Source: Streptomyces mutabilis
GTDB taxonomy: Bacteria; Actinomycetota; Actinomycetes; Streptomycetales; Streptomycetaceae
NCBI RefSeq assembly: GCF_014649815.1
Contig: NZ_BMTT01000007.1
Span: 186,001-250,000, forward strand
Reading direction: 5' to 3'
Length of the DNA: 64,000 bases
Shown here: positions 15,648 through 25,173 of the stretch, one piece after another
Layout of the letters: every line of letters starts with the position of its first letter
Numbering within the stretch: the first letter of the stretch is position 1
Notes under the pieces: model-generated
What the model saw: only the letters and a program-made list of their open reading frames with translations
The model's database searches: none
What the model was told of the DNA's origin: nothing
Program-made: the position numbers and the translations under genes

Positions 15648-18211
15648 CCGTCGTCAAGACCTCGATGCGCAACTTCCTCGCGCACAAGGGCCGAATGGCG
15701 CTCTCGGCGGTGGCGGTGCTGCTGTCGGTCGCGTTCGTGTGCGGGACCTTGGTGTTCACGGACACCATGAACACCACCTTCGACAAGCTCTTCGCGGTCA
15801 CCTCGTCGGACGTGACGGTCGCCCCCAAGGACGCCGAGGCCGAGGACACGCCCCAGAACGGGGTGCCCGAGTCGCTGCCGGCGTCCACGCTGGAGCAGAT
15901 CCGCTCGGCCGACGGCGTGGCATCGGTCGAGGGCGCGGTCGTCTCGATGAACGTGACGGTCGTCGACGCCGACAACGACAACGTGGGAGCCACCAACGGC
16001 GCCCCGACCCTCGCCGGGAACTGGACCGATAACGACCTGCGGTCCATGGAGATCACCTCGGGGCACGCGCCGCGCGGCCCGACCGAGACGATGGTCGACT
16101 CCGACACCGCCGACAAGCACGACCTGAAGATCGGCGACGAGCTGCGCACCATCGCGCAGACCGGCGACTTCAAGGCGAAGATCGTCGGCATCGCCTCCTT
16201 CACCGTCACCAACCCCGGTGCCGCGGTCGTCTACTTCGACACCCCCACCGCCCAGCGCCAACTGCTCGGCGGCGAGGACCGCTTCAGCCAGTTCAACGTC
16301 ACCGCCGCGTCCGGCGTCACCGACGCGCAGCTCAAGCGATACGTCTCCGAGGCCCTGGACGGCGGCCCCTTCAAGGTCCAGACGGCCAAGGAGGCGTCCG
16401 ACGAAGGCCGCGCGGACGTCGGCGAGTTCATGAACGTCATCAAGTACGCCATGCTCGGCTTCGCCGGGATCGCGTTCCTGGTCGGCATCTTCCTGATCAT
16501 CAACACCTTCTCCATGCTGGTCGCCCAGCGCACCCGCGAGATCGGCCTGATGCGGGCCATCGGCTCCTCCCGCCGGCAGGTCAACCGCTCGGTGCTGGTC
16601 GAGGCGCTGCTCCTCGGCATCGTCGGTTCCGTCCTCGGCGTCGCGGCCGGTGTCGGAATCGCCGTCGGCCTGATGAAGCTGATGTCGGCGGCGGGCATGA
16701 ACCTGTCCACCGACGACCTGACCATCAAGACGACGACCCCCGTGGTCGGTCTGGTCCTCGGCATCGTGGTCACCGTCCTGGCCGCCTACCTCCCGGCCCG
16801 TCGCGCCGGCAAGATCTCCCCGATGGCCGCCCTGCGCGACGCCGGTACGCCGGCCGACGGCAAGGCCGGCTGGATACGCGGCCTGATCGGCCTGGTCCTC
16901 ACCGGCGCCGGCGCCGCGGCCCTGTTCACGGCCGCCGCCGCCGACAAGGCGAGCGAGGGCTCGATGATGCTCGGCGCGGGCATCGTGCTGACCCTCATCG
17001 GCTTCGTCGTCATCGGCCCGCTGCTCGCAGGCTTCGTGGTACGGGTGATCAGCGCGGTGCTGCTGCGGGCCTTCGGCCCGGTGGGACGCCTGGCCGAGCG
17101 CAACGCCCTGCGCAACCCGCGCCGCACCGGCGCCACGGGTGCCGCCCTGATGATCGGCCTCGCGCTGGTGGCCTGCCTGTCCGTCGTCGGTTCCTCCATG
17201 GTCGCCTCGGCCACGAGCGAGCTGGACAAGACGGTCGGCGCGGACTTCATCGTCCAGGGCAACCAGCGGATCGTGCCGCAGGCCGAGGAGGCGATGCAGG
17301 ACACGCCCGGCCTGGAGCACGTCACCAGCTACAAGATGCTCGACGCCACGCTGACCTCGCCCGACGGCAAGACCGACGACGACGGGGTCACGGCCGCCGA
17401 CCCGACCTACGCCGAGGACGTGCGCCGCGCGACGACGGAGGGCGAGCTCTCCGCCGCCTACGGCACCGACGCCATGTCGGTCGGCTCGCACTACGCGAAG
17501 AAGCACGGCGTGCACGTCGGCGACACGATCTCCGTCGCCTTCGAGGGCGGCGAGACCGCGAAGCTGAAGGTCGCCGCGATCACGAGCGACGACGTCGCCA
17601 TCGACCAGGGCGCGCGGTACATCAGCATCGAGACGATGCGGAAGTACCTGCCGGCCGAGAACGTCCCGCCGAACACGATCATGTTCGCCAAGGCCGAGGA
17701 GGGCCAGGCGGACCAGGCCTACGCGGCGCTGAAGAAGTCCCTGGACGCCTACCCGCAGTACCAGGTGGCCGACCAGACCGACTACAAGCAGGAGCTGAAG
17801 GACCAGGTCGGCCAGCTGCTGAACATGGTCTACGGTCTGCTCGCCCTGGCGATCATCGTCGCGGTCCTCGGTGTGGTGAACACGCTGGCCCTGTCGGTGG
17901 TCGAGCGGACCCGCGAGATCGGCCTGATGCGGGCGATCGGCCTCTCCCGCCGCCAGCTGCGCCGGATGATCCGCCTGGAATCCGTCGTCATCGCCCTCTT
18001 CGGTGCCCTGCTGGGCCTGGGGCTGGGCATGGGCTGGGGCACCACGGCACAGAAGCTGCTCGCCCTGGAGGGACTGAACGTCCTCGACATCCCCTGGCCG
18101 ACGATCATCGGCGTCTTCATCGGCTCGGCGTTCGTGGGGCTGTTCGCGGCCCTGGTCCCGGCCTTCCGGGCCGGCCGCATGAACGTCCTGAACGCGATCG
18201 CGACGGAGTAG
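15644..18211 (+). CDS. FtsX-like ABC permease (two FtsX repeats)
   Basis: An 855-residue membrane protein coupled to the preceding ATPase. Helix 1 (about 20-40, ALSAVAVLLSVAFVCGTLVF) is followed by an extracellular MacB-PCD-type domain and a first FtsX core (three helices, residues 260-385, with NTFSMLVAQRTREIGLMRAIGSSRRQV). A second extracytoplasmic domain and a second core (720-850, VNTLALSVVERTREIGLMRAIGLSRRQL) follow. This duplicated architecture is typical of actinobacterial envelope ABC exporters of unknown cargo. A strong terminator follows. Confidence 0.93.
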   Translation: MTVVKTSMRNFLAHKGRMALSAVAVLLSVAFVCGTLVFTDTMNTTFDKLFAVTSSDVTVAPKDAEAEDTPQNGVPESLPASTLEQIRSADGVASVEGAVVSMNVTVVDADNDNVGATNGAPTLAGNWTDNDLRSMEITSGHAPRGPTETMVDSDTADKHDLKIGDELRTIAQTGDFKAKIVGIASFTVTNPGAAVVYFDTPTAQRQLLGGEDRFSQFNVTAASGVTDAQLKRYVSEALDGGPFKVQTAKEASDEGRADVGEFMNVIKYAMLGFAGIAFLVGIFLIINTFSMLVAQRTREIGLMRAIGSSRRQVNRSVLVEALLLGIVGSVLGVAAGVGIAVGLMKLMSAAGMNLSTDDLTIKTTTPVVGLVLGIVVTVLAAYLPARRAGKISPMAALRDAGTPADGKAGWIRGLIGLVLTGAGAAALFTAAAADKASEGSMMLGAGIVLTLIGFVVIGPLLAGFVVRVISAVLLRAFGPVGRLAERNALRNPRRTGATGAALMIGLALVACLSVVGSSMVASATSELDKTVGADFIVQGNQRIVPQAEEAMQDTPGLEHVTSYKMLDATLTSPDGKTDDDGVTAADPTYAEDVRRATTEGELSAAYGTDAMSVGSHYAKKHGVHVGDTISVAFEGGETAKLKVAAITSDDVAIDQGARYISIETMRKYLPAENVPPNTIMFAKAEEGQADQAYAALKKSLDAYPQYQVADQTDYKQELKDQVGQLLNMVYGLLALAIIVAVLGVVNTLALSVVERTREIGLMRAIGLSRRQLRRMIRLESVVIALFGALLGLGLGMGWGTTAQKLLALEGLNVLDIPWPTIIGVFIGSAFVGLFAALVPAFRAGRMNVLNAIATE

Positions 18212-18250
18212 CACCCGACCCGACAGCCACCGCACACGGGGGTTGCGGGG

Positions 18251-18297
18251 GAAAGGGCCCGGCGCCGAGTCCACATCGACTCGGCGCCGGGCCTTTC
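18251..18297 (+). terminator. Terminator after the ABC operon
   Basis: A perfect 15-bp GC-rich stem (18257-18271 with 18278-18292, 6-nt loop) is extended by GAAAG/CTTTC across a one-base bulge. Confidence 0.8.
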
Positions 18298-18584
18298 GTG
18301 ACGGTGACACGTGCTGCTGCCGCGTCCCGCCGCCGAGTCGTCCGTCACCCCGGGCGTTCACCCTTTCCACCCACCGAGTCGGGCAGTGGGTGGGCCCAGG
18401 CCCCGGGGCCCAGGGGGCGGGGCCCCGGGGACGGCCACCGTGGCACCCGCCACCACACACCCCGCGCCGTCCACAGCCCCCGGCGCACGCGAGCGCAGCG
18501 TCGTACGCTGGACACCCCCGGCCCTCACCCCGCCGGGCTACTCGTGTTGTCCACCCCAGCACCCAGGACGGAAGCGCCCCCTCC
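18298..18584. other. mfd upstream region, no gene seen
   Basis: It contains a very GC-rich palindromic patch (GGCCCCGGGGCC at 18399-18410, repeated in part at 18421-18430) and a TACGCT -10-like element near 18505. No convincing small gene was found. Confidence 0.45.
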
Positions 18585-21500
18585 ATGAGCCTGCACGGTC
18601 TGCTCGACGCCGTCGTCAAGGACACCGCCCTCGCGGAAGCGATCACGGCGGCCGCAGACGGCAACCGCATGCACGTCGACCTGGTCGGCCCGCCCGCCGC
18701 CCGAGCCTTCTCGGTCGCCGCGCTGGCCCGGGAGACCGGCCGCACCGTGCTGGCGGTGACCGCGACGGGCCGCGAGGCGGAGGACCTGGCCGCCGCCCTG
18801 CGCTCCCTGCTGCCCCCCGAGGGCGTCGTGGAGTACCCCTCCTGGGAGACCCTCCCGCACGAACGGCTCAGCCCCCGCAGCGACACCGTCGGCCGCCGCC
18901 TCGCCGTCCTGCGCCGCCTGGCCCACCCCCGCCCCGACGACCCCGAGACCGGCCCGGTCTCCGTCGTCGTCGCGCCCGTACGCTCCGTGCTCCAGCCGCA
19001 GGTCAAGGGCCTCGGCGACCTGGAGCCGGTCGCCCTGCGCACCGGCTCCACCGCCGACCTGAACGAGGTCGTCGAAGCCCTCGCGGCCGCTGCGTACGCA
19101 CGCGTGGAGCTGGTGGAGAAGCGCGGCGAGTTCGCCGTACGCGGCGGGATCCTGGACGTCTTCCCGCCGACGGAGGAGCATCCCCTCCGCGTCGAGTTCT
19201 GGGGCGACGACGTCGAGGAGATCCGCTACTTCAAGGTCGCCGACCAGCGTTCCCTGGAGGTCGCCGAGCACGGCCTGTGGGCCCCGCCCTGCCGCGAGCT
19301 GCTGCTGACGCCGGACGTGCGGGAGCGGGCCGCCGCCCTCGCCGAGGACCACCCGGAGCTGGGCGAGCTGCTCGGCAAGATCGCCGAGGGCATCGCGGTG
19401 GAGGGCATGGAGTCCCTGGCCCCCGTTCTCGTCGACGACATGGAACTGCTCCTCGACGTGCTGCCCAAGGGCGCCATGGCCGTGGTCTGCGACCCGGAGC
19501 GGGTGCGCACCCGCGCAGCCGACCTGGTCGCCACCTCGCAGGAGTTCCTCCAGGCCTCCTGGGCGGCCACCGCCGGCGGCGGCGAGGCGCCGATCGACGT
19601 AGACGCGGCCTCCCTGTGGTCCATCGCGGACGTCCGGGACCGGGCCCGTGAACTGGACATGATGTGGTGGTCGGTCTCCCCCTTCGCCGCCGACGACGCG
19701 CTGGAGGAGGCCGACACCCTCAAGCTCGGCATGCACGCCCCCGAGACCTACCGCGGCGACACCGCGAAGGCGCTGGCGGACACCAAGGGCTGGCTCGCCG
19801 ACGGCTGGCGCGCGGTCTACCTCACCGAGGGGCACGGCCCGGCCGCCCGCACCGTCGAGGTCCTCGGCGGCGAGGGCATCGCGGCCCGGCTCGACAACGA
19901 CCTGGACACGCTCAGCCCCTCCGTCGTCCACGTCTCCTGCGGCTCGATCGACCACGGTTTCGTCGACCGGGCGCTCAAGCTCGCCGTCCTCACCGAGACC
20001 GACCTGACCGGGCAGAAGGCCGCCGGCCGCGAGGGCGCCCGGATGCCGGCCCGGCGCCGCAAGACCATCGACCCGCTCACCCTGGAGGCGGGCGACTACA
20101 TCGTCCACGAGCAGCACGGCGTCGGCCGCTACATCGAGATGGTCCAGCGCACCGTGCAGGGCGCCACCCGCGAGTACCTGGTCGTCGAGTACGCCCCCGC
20201 CAAGCGCGGCCAGCCCGGCGACCGCCTCTACATCCCCACCGACCAGCTGGAGCAGATCACCAAGTACGTCGGCGGCGAGGCCCCCACCCTGCACCGCCTG
20301 GGCGGCGCGGACTGGACGAAGACCAAGGCCCGCGCGAAGAAGGCGGTCAAGGAGATCGCCGCCGACCTGATCAAGCTCTACAGCGCGCGGATGGCGGCGC
20401 CCGGCCACGCGTTCGGTGCGGACACCCCTTGGCAGCGCGAACTGGAGGACGCGTTCCCCTACGCGGAGACGCCCGACCAGCTGACCACCATCGCCGAGGT
20501 CAAGGAGGACATGGAGAAGACGGTCCCCATGGACCGCCTGATCTGCGGCGACGTCGGCTACGGCAAGACGGAGATCGCGGTCCGCGCCGCCTTCAAGGCG
20601 GTCCAGGACGGCAAGCAGGTCGCCGTTCTCGTCCCGACCACCCTGCTGGTGCAGCAGCACTTCGGTACGTTCAGCGAGCGGTACGCGCAGTTCCCGGTGA
20701 GCGTGAAGGCGCTGTCCCGCTTCCAGAGCGACACCGAGGCGAAGGCGACCCTGGAGGGCCTGCGCGAGGGCTCGGTGGACATCGTCATCGGCACCCACCG
20801 CCTGTTCTCGTCCGAGACCAAGTTCAAGGACCTGGGCCTGGTCATCGTCGACGAGGAGCAGCGCTTCGGCGTCGAGCACAAGGAGCAGCTGAAGAAGCTC
20901 CGCGCCAACGTCGACGTCCTGACCATGTCCGCCACCCCGATCCCGCGCACCCTGGAGATGGCGGTCACCGGCATCCGAGAGATGTCGACGATCACCACCC
21001 CGCCGGAGGAGCGCCACCCGGTGCTGACCTTCGTCGGCCCCTACGAGCACAAGCAGATCGGCGCCGCCATCCGCCGCGAGCTGCTGCGCGAGGGCCAGGT
21101 CTTCTACATCCACAACCGTGTCGAGTCCATCGACCGCGCGGCGGCCAAACTCCGCGAGATCGTCCCCGAGGCGCGGATCGCCACCGCCCACGGCCAGATG
21201 TCGGAGCAGGCGCTGGAGCAGGTCGTCGTCGACTTCTGGGAGAAGAAGTTCGACGTGCTGGTCTCCACGACCATCGTCGAGTCCGGCATCGACATCTCCA
21301 ACGCCAACACCCTCATCGTCGAGCGCGGCGACAACTTCGGCCTCAGCCAGCTCCACCAGCTGCGCGGCCGCGTAGGCCGTGGCCGTGAGCGCGGCTACGC
21401 CTACTTCCTCTACCCGCCGGAGAAGCCGCTGACGGAGACGGCGCACGAGCGCCTGGCGACCATCGCCCAGCACACCGAGATGGGCGCGGGCATGTACGTG

Positions 21501-22118
21501 GCGATGAAGGACCTGGAGATCCGCGGCGCGGGCAACCTGCTGGGCGGCGAGCAGTCCGGCCACATCGCGGGCGTCGGCTTCGACCTGTACGTGCGGATGG
21601 TCGGCGAGGCGGTCGCCGACTACCGGGCCTCCCTGGAGGGCGGCGTGGAGGAGGAGCCGCCGCTCGAGGTCAAGATCGAGCTGCCCGTCGACGCGCACGT
21701 CCCGCACGACTACGCTCCCGGCGAGCGGCTGCGGCTCCAGGCGTACCGGTCCATCGCGTCCGCCAACAGCGAGGAGGACATCAAGGCCGTACGCGAGGAA
21801 CTCGTCGACCGGTACGGCAAGCTGCCGGAGCCGGTGGAGAACCTGCTCCTGGTCGCGGGCCTGCGCATGCTCGCGCGGGCGTGCGCCGTCGGCGAGATCG
21901 TGCTCCAGGGCAACAACATCCGCTTCGCGCCGGTGGAGTTGCGCGAGTCCCAGGAGCTGCGGCTCAAGCGGCTCTACCCCGGTTCCGTCATCAAGTCGGG
22001 CACCCACCAGGTCCTCGTGCCGCGTCCGAAGACCGCGAAGGTGGGCGGCAAGCCACTGGTCGGGCGCGAACTGCTCGGCTGGGTGGGGGAGTTCCTGACC
22101 TCGATCCTGGGGTCCTGA
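18585..22118 (+). CDS. mfd: Transcription-repair coupling factor
   Basis: Mfd displaces RNA polymerase stalled at lesions and recruits UvrA. The 1177-residue protein has the UvrB-like N-terminal module, the RNAP-interaction domain (GDYIVHEQHGVGRYIEMV ... EYLVVEYA ... DRLYIPTDQLEQITKY), and a RecG-like helicase with Walker A GDVGYGKTE, VDEEQRFGVEHKE, TMSATPIPRTLEMA, TTIVESGIDISNANTLI and QLRGRVGR. A C-terminal TRCF domain follows. The start ATG 18585 matches the family N-terminus; GGAAG lies rather far upstream (about 11 nt), so the start is slightly uncertain. Length is normal. Confidence 0.96.
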   Translation: MSLHGLLDAVVKDTALAEAITAAADGNRMHVDLVGPPAARAFSVAALARETGRTVLAVTATGREAEDLAAALRSLLPPEGVVEYPSWETLPHERLSPRSDTVGRRLAVLRRLAHPRPDDPETGPVSVVVAPVRSVLQPQVKGLGDLEPVALRTGSTADLNEVVEALAAAAYARVELVEKRGEFAVRGGILDVFPPTEEHPLRVEFWGDDVEEIRYFKVADQRSLEVAEHGLWAPPCRELLLTPDVRERAAALAEDHPELGELLGKIAEGIAVEGMESLAPVLVDDMELLLDVLPKGAMAVVCDPERVRTRAADLVATSQEFLQASWAATAGGGEAPIDVDAASLWSIADVRDRARELDMMWWSVSPFAADDALEEADTLKLGMHAPETYRGDTAKALADTKGWLADGWRAVYLTEGHGPAARTVEVLGGEGIAARLDNDLDTLSPSVVHVSCGSIDHGFVDRALKLAVLTETDLTGQKAAGREGARMPARRRKTIDPLTLEAGDYIVHEQHGVGRYIEMVQRTVQGATREYLVVEYAPAKRGQPGDRLYIPTDQLEQITKYVGGEAPTLHRLGGADWTKTKARAKKAVKEIAADLIKLYSARMAAPGHAFGADTPWQRELEDAFPYAETPDQLTTIAEVKEDMEKTVPMDRLICGDVGYGKTEIAVRAAFKAVQDGKQVAVLVPTTLLVQQHFGTFSERYAQFPVSVKALSRFQSDTEAKATLEGLREGSVDIVIGTHRLFSSETKFKDLGLVIVDEEQRFGVEHKEQLKKLRANVDVLTMSATPIPRTLEMAVTGIREMSTITTPPEERHPVLTFVGPYEHKQIGAAIRRELLREGQVFYIHNRVESIDRAAAKLREIVPEARIATAHGQMSEQALEQVVVDFWEKKFDVLVSTTIVESGIDISNANTLIVERGDNFGLSQLHQLRGRVGRGRERGYAYFLYPPEKPLTETAHERLATIAQHTEMGAGMYVAMKDLEIRGAGNLLGGEQSGHIAGVGFDLYVRMVGEAVADYRASLEGGVEEEPPLEVKIELPVDAHVPHDYAPGERLRLQAYRSIASANSEEDIKAVREELVDRYGKLPEPVENLLLVAGLRMLARACAVGEIVLQGNNIRFAPVELRESQELRLKRLYPGSVIKSGTHQVLVPRPKTAKVGGKPLVGRELLGWVGEFLTSILGS

Positions 22119-22146
22119 GCCGGGGCGCGGCCGCCGGGAAACCGAG

Positions 22147-22184
22147 GAAGCCGTCCACGGGGGACAGGTCCCGTGGACGGCTTC
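22147..22184. terminator. Bidirectional hairpin terminator
   Basis: A perfect 15-bp stem (22147-22161 with 22170-22184, 8-nt loop) lies between the convergent mfd and antitoxin-like genes. It has no T-run on either side. Confidence 0.75.
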
Positions 22185-22203
22185 ACTGTGTGCTGGGGAG
22201 AGA

Positions 22204-22404
22204 CTACTGCTGGTCCGGCCGGTTGCCTCCACCCTCACGCCCGAAGCCGAGCCTGTCCTCGGCCCGCTTCTGCGCGGCGTCGACCTGCTTCTCGTGCTTG
22301 CCGCCGGTCCTCTGGTTGACCTGGCGTTCGGCCGTGTCGGACATCTTCCTGGACCTGTCCTTGTCCTTGCCGGCCATGCTCTTCATCTTGTCGAGGATGC
22401 CCAT
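22204..22404 (-). CDS. MT0933/Rv0909-like antitoxin family protein, orphan
   Basis: A 66-residue, highly charged protein (MGILDKMKSMAGKDKDRSRKMSDTAERQVNQRTGGKHEKQVDAAQKRAEDRLG) resembling the MT0933 antitoxin family: a short amphipathic start, then the TGGKHxxQVDxAQ motif. In mycobacteria related proteins are paired with toxins. No toxin gene is adjacent here, so a toxin-antitoxin function is doubtful; it also resembles small stress proteins. The ATG has a GGAG about 6 nt upstream (AAGGAGCTCTGC). Confidence 0.7.
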   Translation of the reverse strand: MGILDKMKSMAGKDKDRSRKMSDTAERQVNQRTGGKHEKQVDAAQKRAEDRLGFGREGGGNRPDQQ

Positions 22405-22539
22405 GCAGAGCTCCTTCCGGGACGTGACTCACTGTCGACCGTACGACAGGAATGTCCGGCATGCCCGCCGAGGCCCCCTATGGTCTGAACCTCTTCCTGG
22501 CTACCGTGGTCCCTGCGGACGGCAAGGGGAGGGGTGCTC

Positions 22540-23310
22540 ATGAGGCGGCACGGCAGGATCCGTAACGGCTGGGCCGCGGGCGCGGCCCTCGCGCTGGCTT
22601 TGGTCACCGGATGCGAAGGCATGGAGGGCGACGGAGCCGCACCGCCGGGCGACGGGGGCGCGGCACCGGCCGCGGGCCGGGCCGTCAGCCCGCTGCGCAA
22701 CCCGGACGGCACCGCACCCGGCCTCGCCCCCGTCACGGGCGACGCCGGCGAGGCGAGCGCCCGCGAGCTCATCGAGGGACTGAAGACCAAGGGGCGCGGT
22801 CCCAGGACGGGGTACGACCGCGACGAGTTCGGCTACGCCTGGATGGACACGGCCGACGGCGTGCCGCTCGCGAGGAACGGGTGCGACACCCGGAACGATC
22901 TCCTGCGTCGTGATGGCCAGGATCTCCGTTTCCGAGCGGGCTCGGACTGCGTCGTCATCGCCATGACGCTGGACGACCCGTACACCGGGACGACCATCGA
23001 GTGGCGCAAGCAGGAGGCCGCCGAGGTCCAGATCGACCACGTGGTGCCACTGTCGTACAGCTGGCAGATGGGTTCGTCGCGCTGGCCGCAGAGCAAGCGC
23101 GAGCAGATCGCCAACGACGTGCTCAACCTGCTCCCCGTCCAGGGGCGGGCCAACTCGGCCAAGGGCGACTCCGGACCCGCGGCCTGGCTGCCGCCCGACA
23201 AGCGGATCAGGTGCGCCTACGCGGTCCGCTTCGCCCAGGTCGCCGTCAAGTACGAACTGCCGGTGACGGCCCCCGACAAGGCAATGATGCTGAAGCAGTG
23301 CGGCGGCTGA
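22540..23310 (+). CDS. Lipoprotein HNH endonuclease family protein (GmrSD/DUF1524-like)
   Basis: A 256-residue exported protein. A signal peptide with lipobox LVTGC places it outside the membrane. The C-terminal domain shows QIDHVVPLSYSWQMGSSRWP (catalytic DH, His about 167), then NDVLNLLPVQGRANSAKGDSGPAAWLPP, the DUF1524/HNH pattern of secreted nucleases and of the GmrSD C-terminus. It probably degrades extracellular DNA or acts as a nutrient or defence nuclease; this is inference. ATG 22540 is preferred over GTG 22534 because of the GAGGGG spacing. Confidence 0.83.
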   Translation: MRRHGRIRNGWAAGAALALALVTGCEGMEGDGAAPPGDGGAAPAAGRAVSPLRNPDGTAPGLAPVTGDAGEASARELIEGLKTKGRGPRTGYDRDEFGYAWMDTADGVPLARNGCDTRNDLLRRDGQDLRFRAGSDCVVIAMTLDDPYTGTTIEWRKQEAAEVQIDHVVPLSYSWQMGSSRWPQSKREQIANDVLNLLPVQGRANSAKGDSGPAAWLPPDKRIRCAYAVRFAQVAVKYELPVTAPDKAMMLKQCGG

Positions 23311-23350
23311 CGAGGCCGAGGCGACCGCTACCGGCCGCGGGCCGACGCCC

Positions 23351-24077
23351 GTGGAGGGGCGGGACAAGCGTTCGGAGATGCTGGACCGGGTCCGGGAGAT
23401 GGCCGACAGCTGGCCCGCGTTCGCCGTCGAGGACCTCTCGGCCAACGCCCACTGCCCGCGCATCGCCGTCGAGCTGCCGCAGTACGGGCAGTTCGCCGAG
23501 GACGAGCACGGCGAGGTCGTCGCCCACGGGCACAGCGTGCCGTTCGCCCTGCACACCGAGGGGCGCGGCACGCTGCCCGCCCGGGGTTGGGCCGAAGTGC
23601 TCGTCTGGGCCTTCAGCGACCTGCGCCGCGGGGTGCGCCCCGACACCGTCAGCGCCGTCACCGTCGCCCCGCACGACCAGGGGCTCGGGCTGTCCGGCAG
23701 GATGCTCGCCGCGATGCGCGACAACGCCCGCGCCCTCGGCTTCCGCGAGGTCGTCGCCCCCGTCCGCCCCAGCGCCAAGCACCTCGAACCCCACGCCCCC
23801 ATCGAGGAGTACGCCCGCCGCCTGCGCCCGGACGGCCTGCCCCACGACCCCTGGCTGCGCGTCCACGCGCGGGCCGGTGCCACCGTCGACTCCGTGGCCC
23901 CGGCCTCCATGACCGTCTGGCGGCTCGCTGGACCAGTGGCGGAACTGGACGGGCCTGCCCTTCGACACCGCCGGGGACGTCGAGGTCCCGGGCGCCCTGG
24001 TGCCGGTGCGCTGCGAACCGGAAGGCGGGTACGCGGTGTACGTCGAGCCCAACGTGTGGATGCGGCACCCGCTGTGA
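23351..24077 (+). pseudogene. GNAT-family acetyltransferase with an apparent frameshift
   Basis: The first frame (from GTG 23351) encodes a GNAT-like protein: AVTVAPHDQGLGLSGRMLAAMRDNARALGFREVVAPVRPS is the acetyl-CoA-binding region. After ASMTV (about 23917) this frame turns into Arg-rich shadow sequence. The other plus frame then continues sensibly as GGSLDQWRNWTGLPFDTAGD, VEVPGALVPVRCEPEGGYAVYVEPNVWMRHPL and stops at 24077. One extra T in 23911-23920 would explain this. It could be a true inactivating mutation, a recent mutation in this strain, or a sequencing error. Without the shift the protein would be about 241 residues. Confidence 0.72.
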
Positions 24078-24158
24078 CCGCCCGGGGCGAGGGCGTTCAG
24101 GACGGGTGCCGCACGTGCCGTCACAGGCGGGCGGCTCGTCGCGCGCCGGCACCGGTGC

Positions 24159-24974
24159 TCAGGCGTCGAGTCCGTTCATCGCGTCCAGGTCGATGACGTC
24201 CCCGGTGGGGGCGTCGGCGGGCACCGGCTCGTCGTAGTCGCCGAAGGTGAGGGCGCCCGCGCCGGTCTCGGACTCGTCCTCGTAGCGCAGCAGGTAGGGC
24301 TCGCCCTCGGAGGCGATGTAGAGCGTGCTGCGGTCCGGGCCGTCCGTCTCCCGCAGGGTGATCGCCGGTGTGCCGTCGACGGTGGTGGCCTTGCCGCGGG
24401 TCACCGTCGGTTCACCGTCCCCGCCGCCGTCGTCGTCGGCGCCGTCCAGCATCGTGTCCAGGTCGCAGAAGGTCGTCATGTCCTTCGCGTCCGGGCCGGT
24501 CGCCGACATCTTGGTCCACCGGCCGGCCAGCAGCGACACGAGGGCCTCCGTGTCCGCCTGCGGCTGTCCCTCGCTCTGCGCCCTCAGGAACCGCTCGTCG
24601 TACTTCAGGTAGACGGTGTCGCCGGTCTTGATGAGCTCGGCCTCGCCCTGGCCGTCCATGCTCATCGTGCCGGCGCACTCGCCCTTCCGGTCCAGGGCGA
24701 GGTCGATCCGTATGGTGCCGCCGCTCTCCTCGTCCGGGACGTCGCCCGTCATGCGCAGTGAGCGGGCTCCGGTGGTGGCCTCGAAGGCGCGCTCGGAGAT
24801 CTCCGCGGCGCTCAGGCCGGCGAACGGTTCCGCCGACGGGGGTGCCGAACCCGTCGACGCGGCGTCGGTCCCGCCGGTGTCGTCCTGGCCGGACTGGCAT
24901 CCGGTCAGGCTCGCGGTGGCCACGGCGGCGAGGAAGAGAGCGGTGAACGTGGTGTGGCGCGCGGGCCGGCGCAT
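24159..24974 (-). CDS. Lipoprotein, LppX/LolA-like fold
   Basis: A 271-residue lipoprotein with signal peptide and lipobox SLTGC, a Ser/Ala-rich linker, and a domain containing SAAEISERAFEATTGARSLRMTGDV, GTIRIDLALDRKGECAGTMSM and TVYLKYDERFLR. This is the pattern of actinobacterial LppX_LprAFG/LolA-like lipoproteins that may bind lipids in a hydrophobic cavity. ATG 24974 is set by GGGGGA about 6 nt upstream and by the signal peptide; the longer open frame upstream runs through simple repeats. It lies about 200 nt downstream of another exported protein gene on the same strand. Confidence 0.8.
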   Translation of the reverse strand: MRRPARHTTFTALFLAAVATASLTGCQSGQDDTGGTDAASTGSAPPSAEPFAGLSAAEISERAFEATTGARSLRMTGDVPDEESGGTIRIDLALDRKGECAGTMSMDGQGEAELIKTGDTVYLKYDERFLRAQSEGQPQADTEALVSLLAGRWTKMSATGPDAKDMTTFCDLDTMLDGADDDGGGDGEPTVTRGKATTVDGTPAITLRETDGPDRSTLYIASEGEPYLLRYEDESETGAGALTFGDYDEPVPADAPTGDVIDLDAMNGLDA

Positions 24975-25006
24975 GGCGGAGTCCCCCCAGGAATTCCAGC
25001 GGATGG

Positions 25007-25048
25007 TGAGTGATGAGTGGTGAGTGGTGAGTGATGAATGGTGATCGG
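25007..25048. repeat. Six-copy 7-bp tandem repeat (TGAGTGR-like)
   Basis: The units TGAGTGA, TGAGTGG, TGAGTGG, TGAGTGA, TGAATGG and TGATCGG follow in tandem, 33-74 nt upstream of the lipoprotein start codon (in its leader). The patch is much less GC-rich than its surroundings. Confidence 0.85.
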
Positions 25049-25173
25049 TGGCGCGTTTCGTGGTGCGTGCACGGAGTGATGACCGCAGCGATTGCGCCGC
25101 TTGCGTGACGGAGCCGGAAACGGTGGTCGACGGCGGCGGCCGCCGACGATGACGTGAAGGAGCCGCCGTACGC

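Noticed and set aside
15527-19051. Long minus-strand open frame opposite the ABC permease and mfd start
   Set aside because: Antisense shadow of two well-recognised genes and the terminator between them; Gly/Asp/Val-rich repetitive product.
18525-22238. 1237-codon minus-strand frame opposite mfd
   Set aside because: Pure complement of the mfd coding sequence with no motifs.
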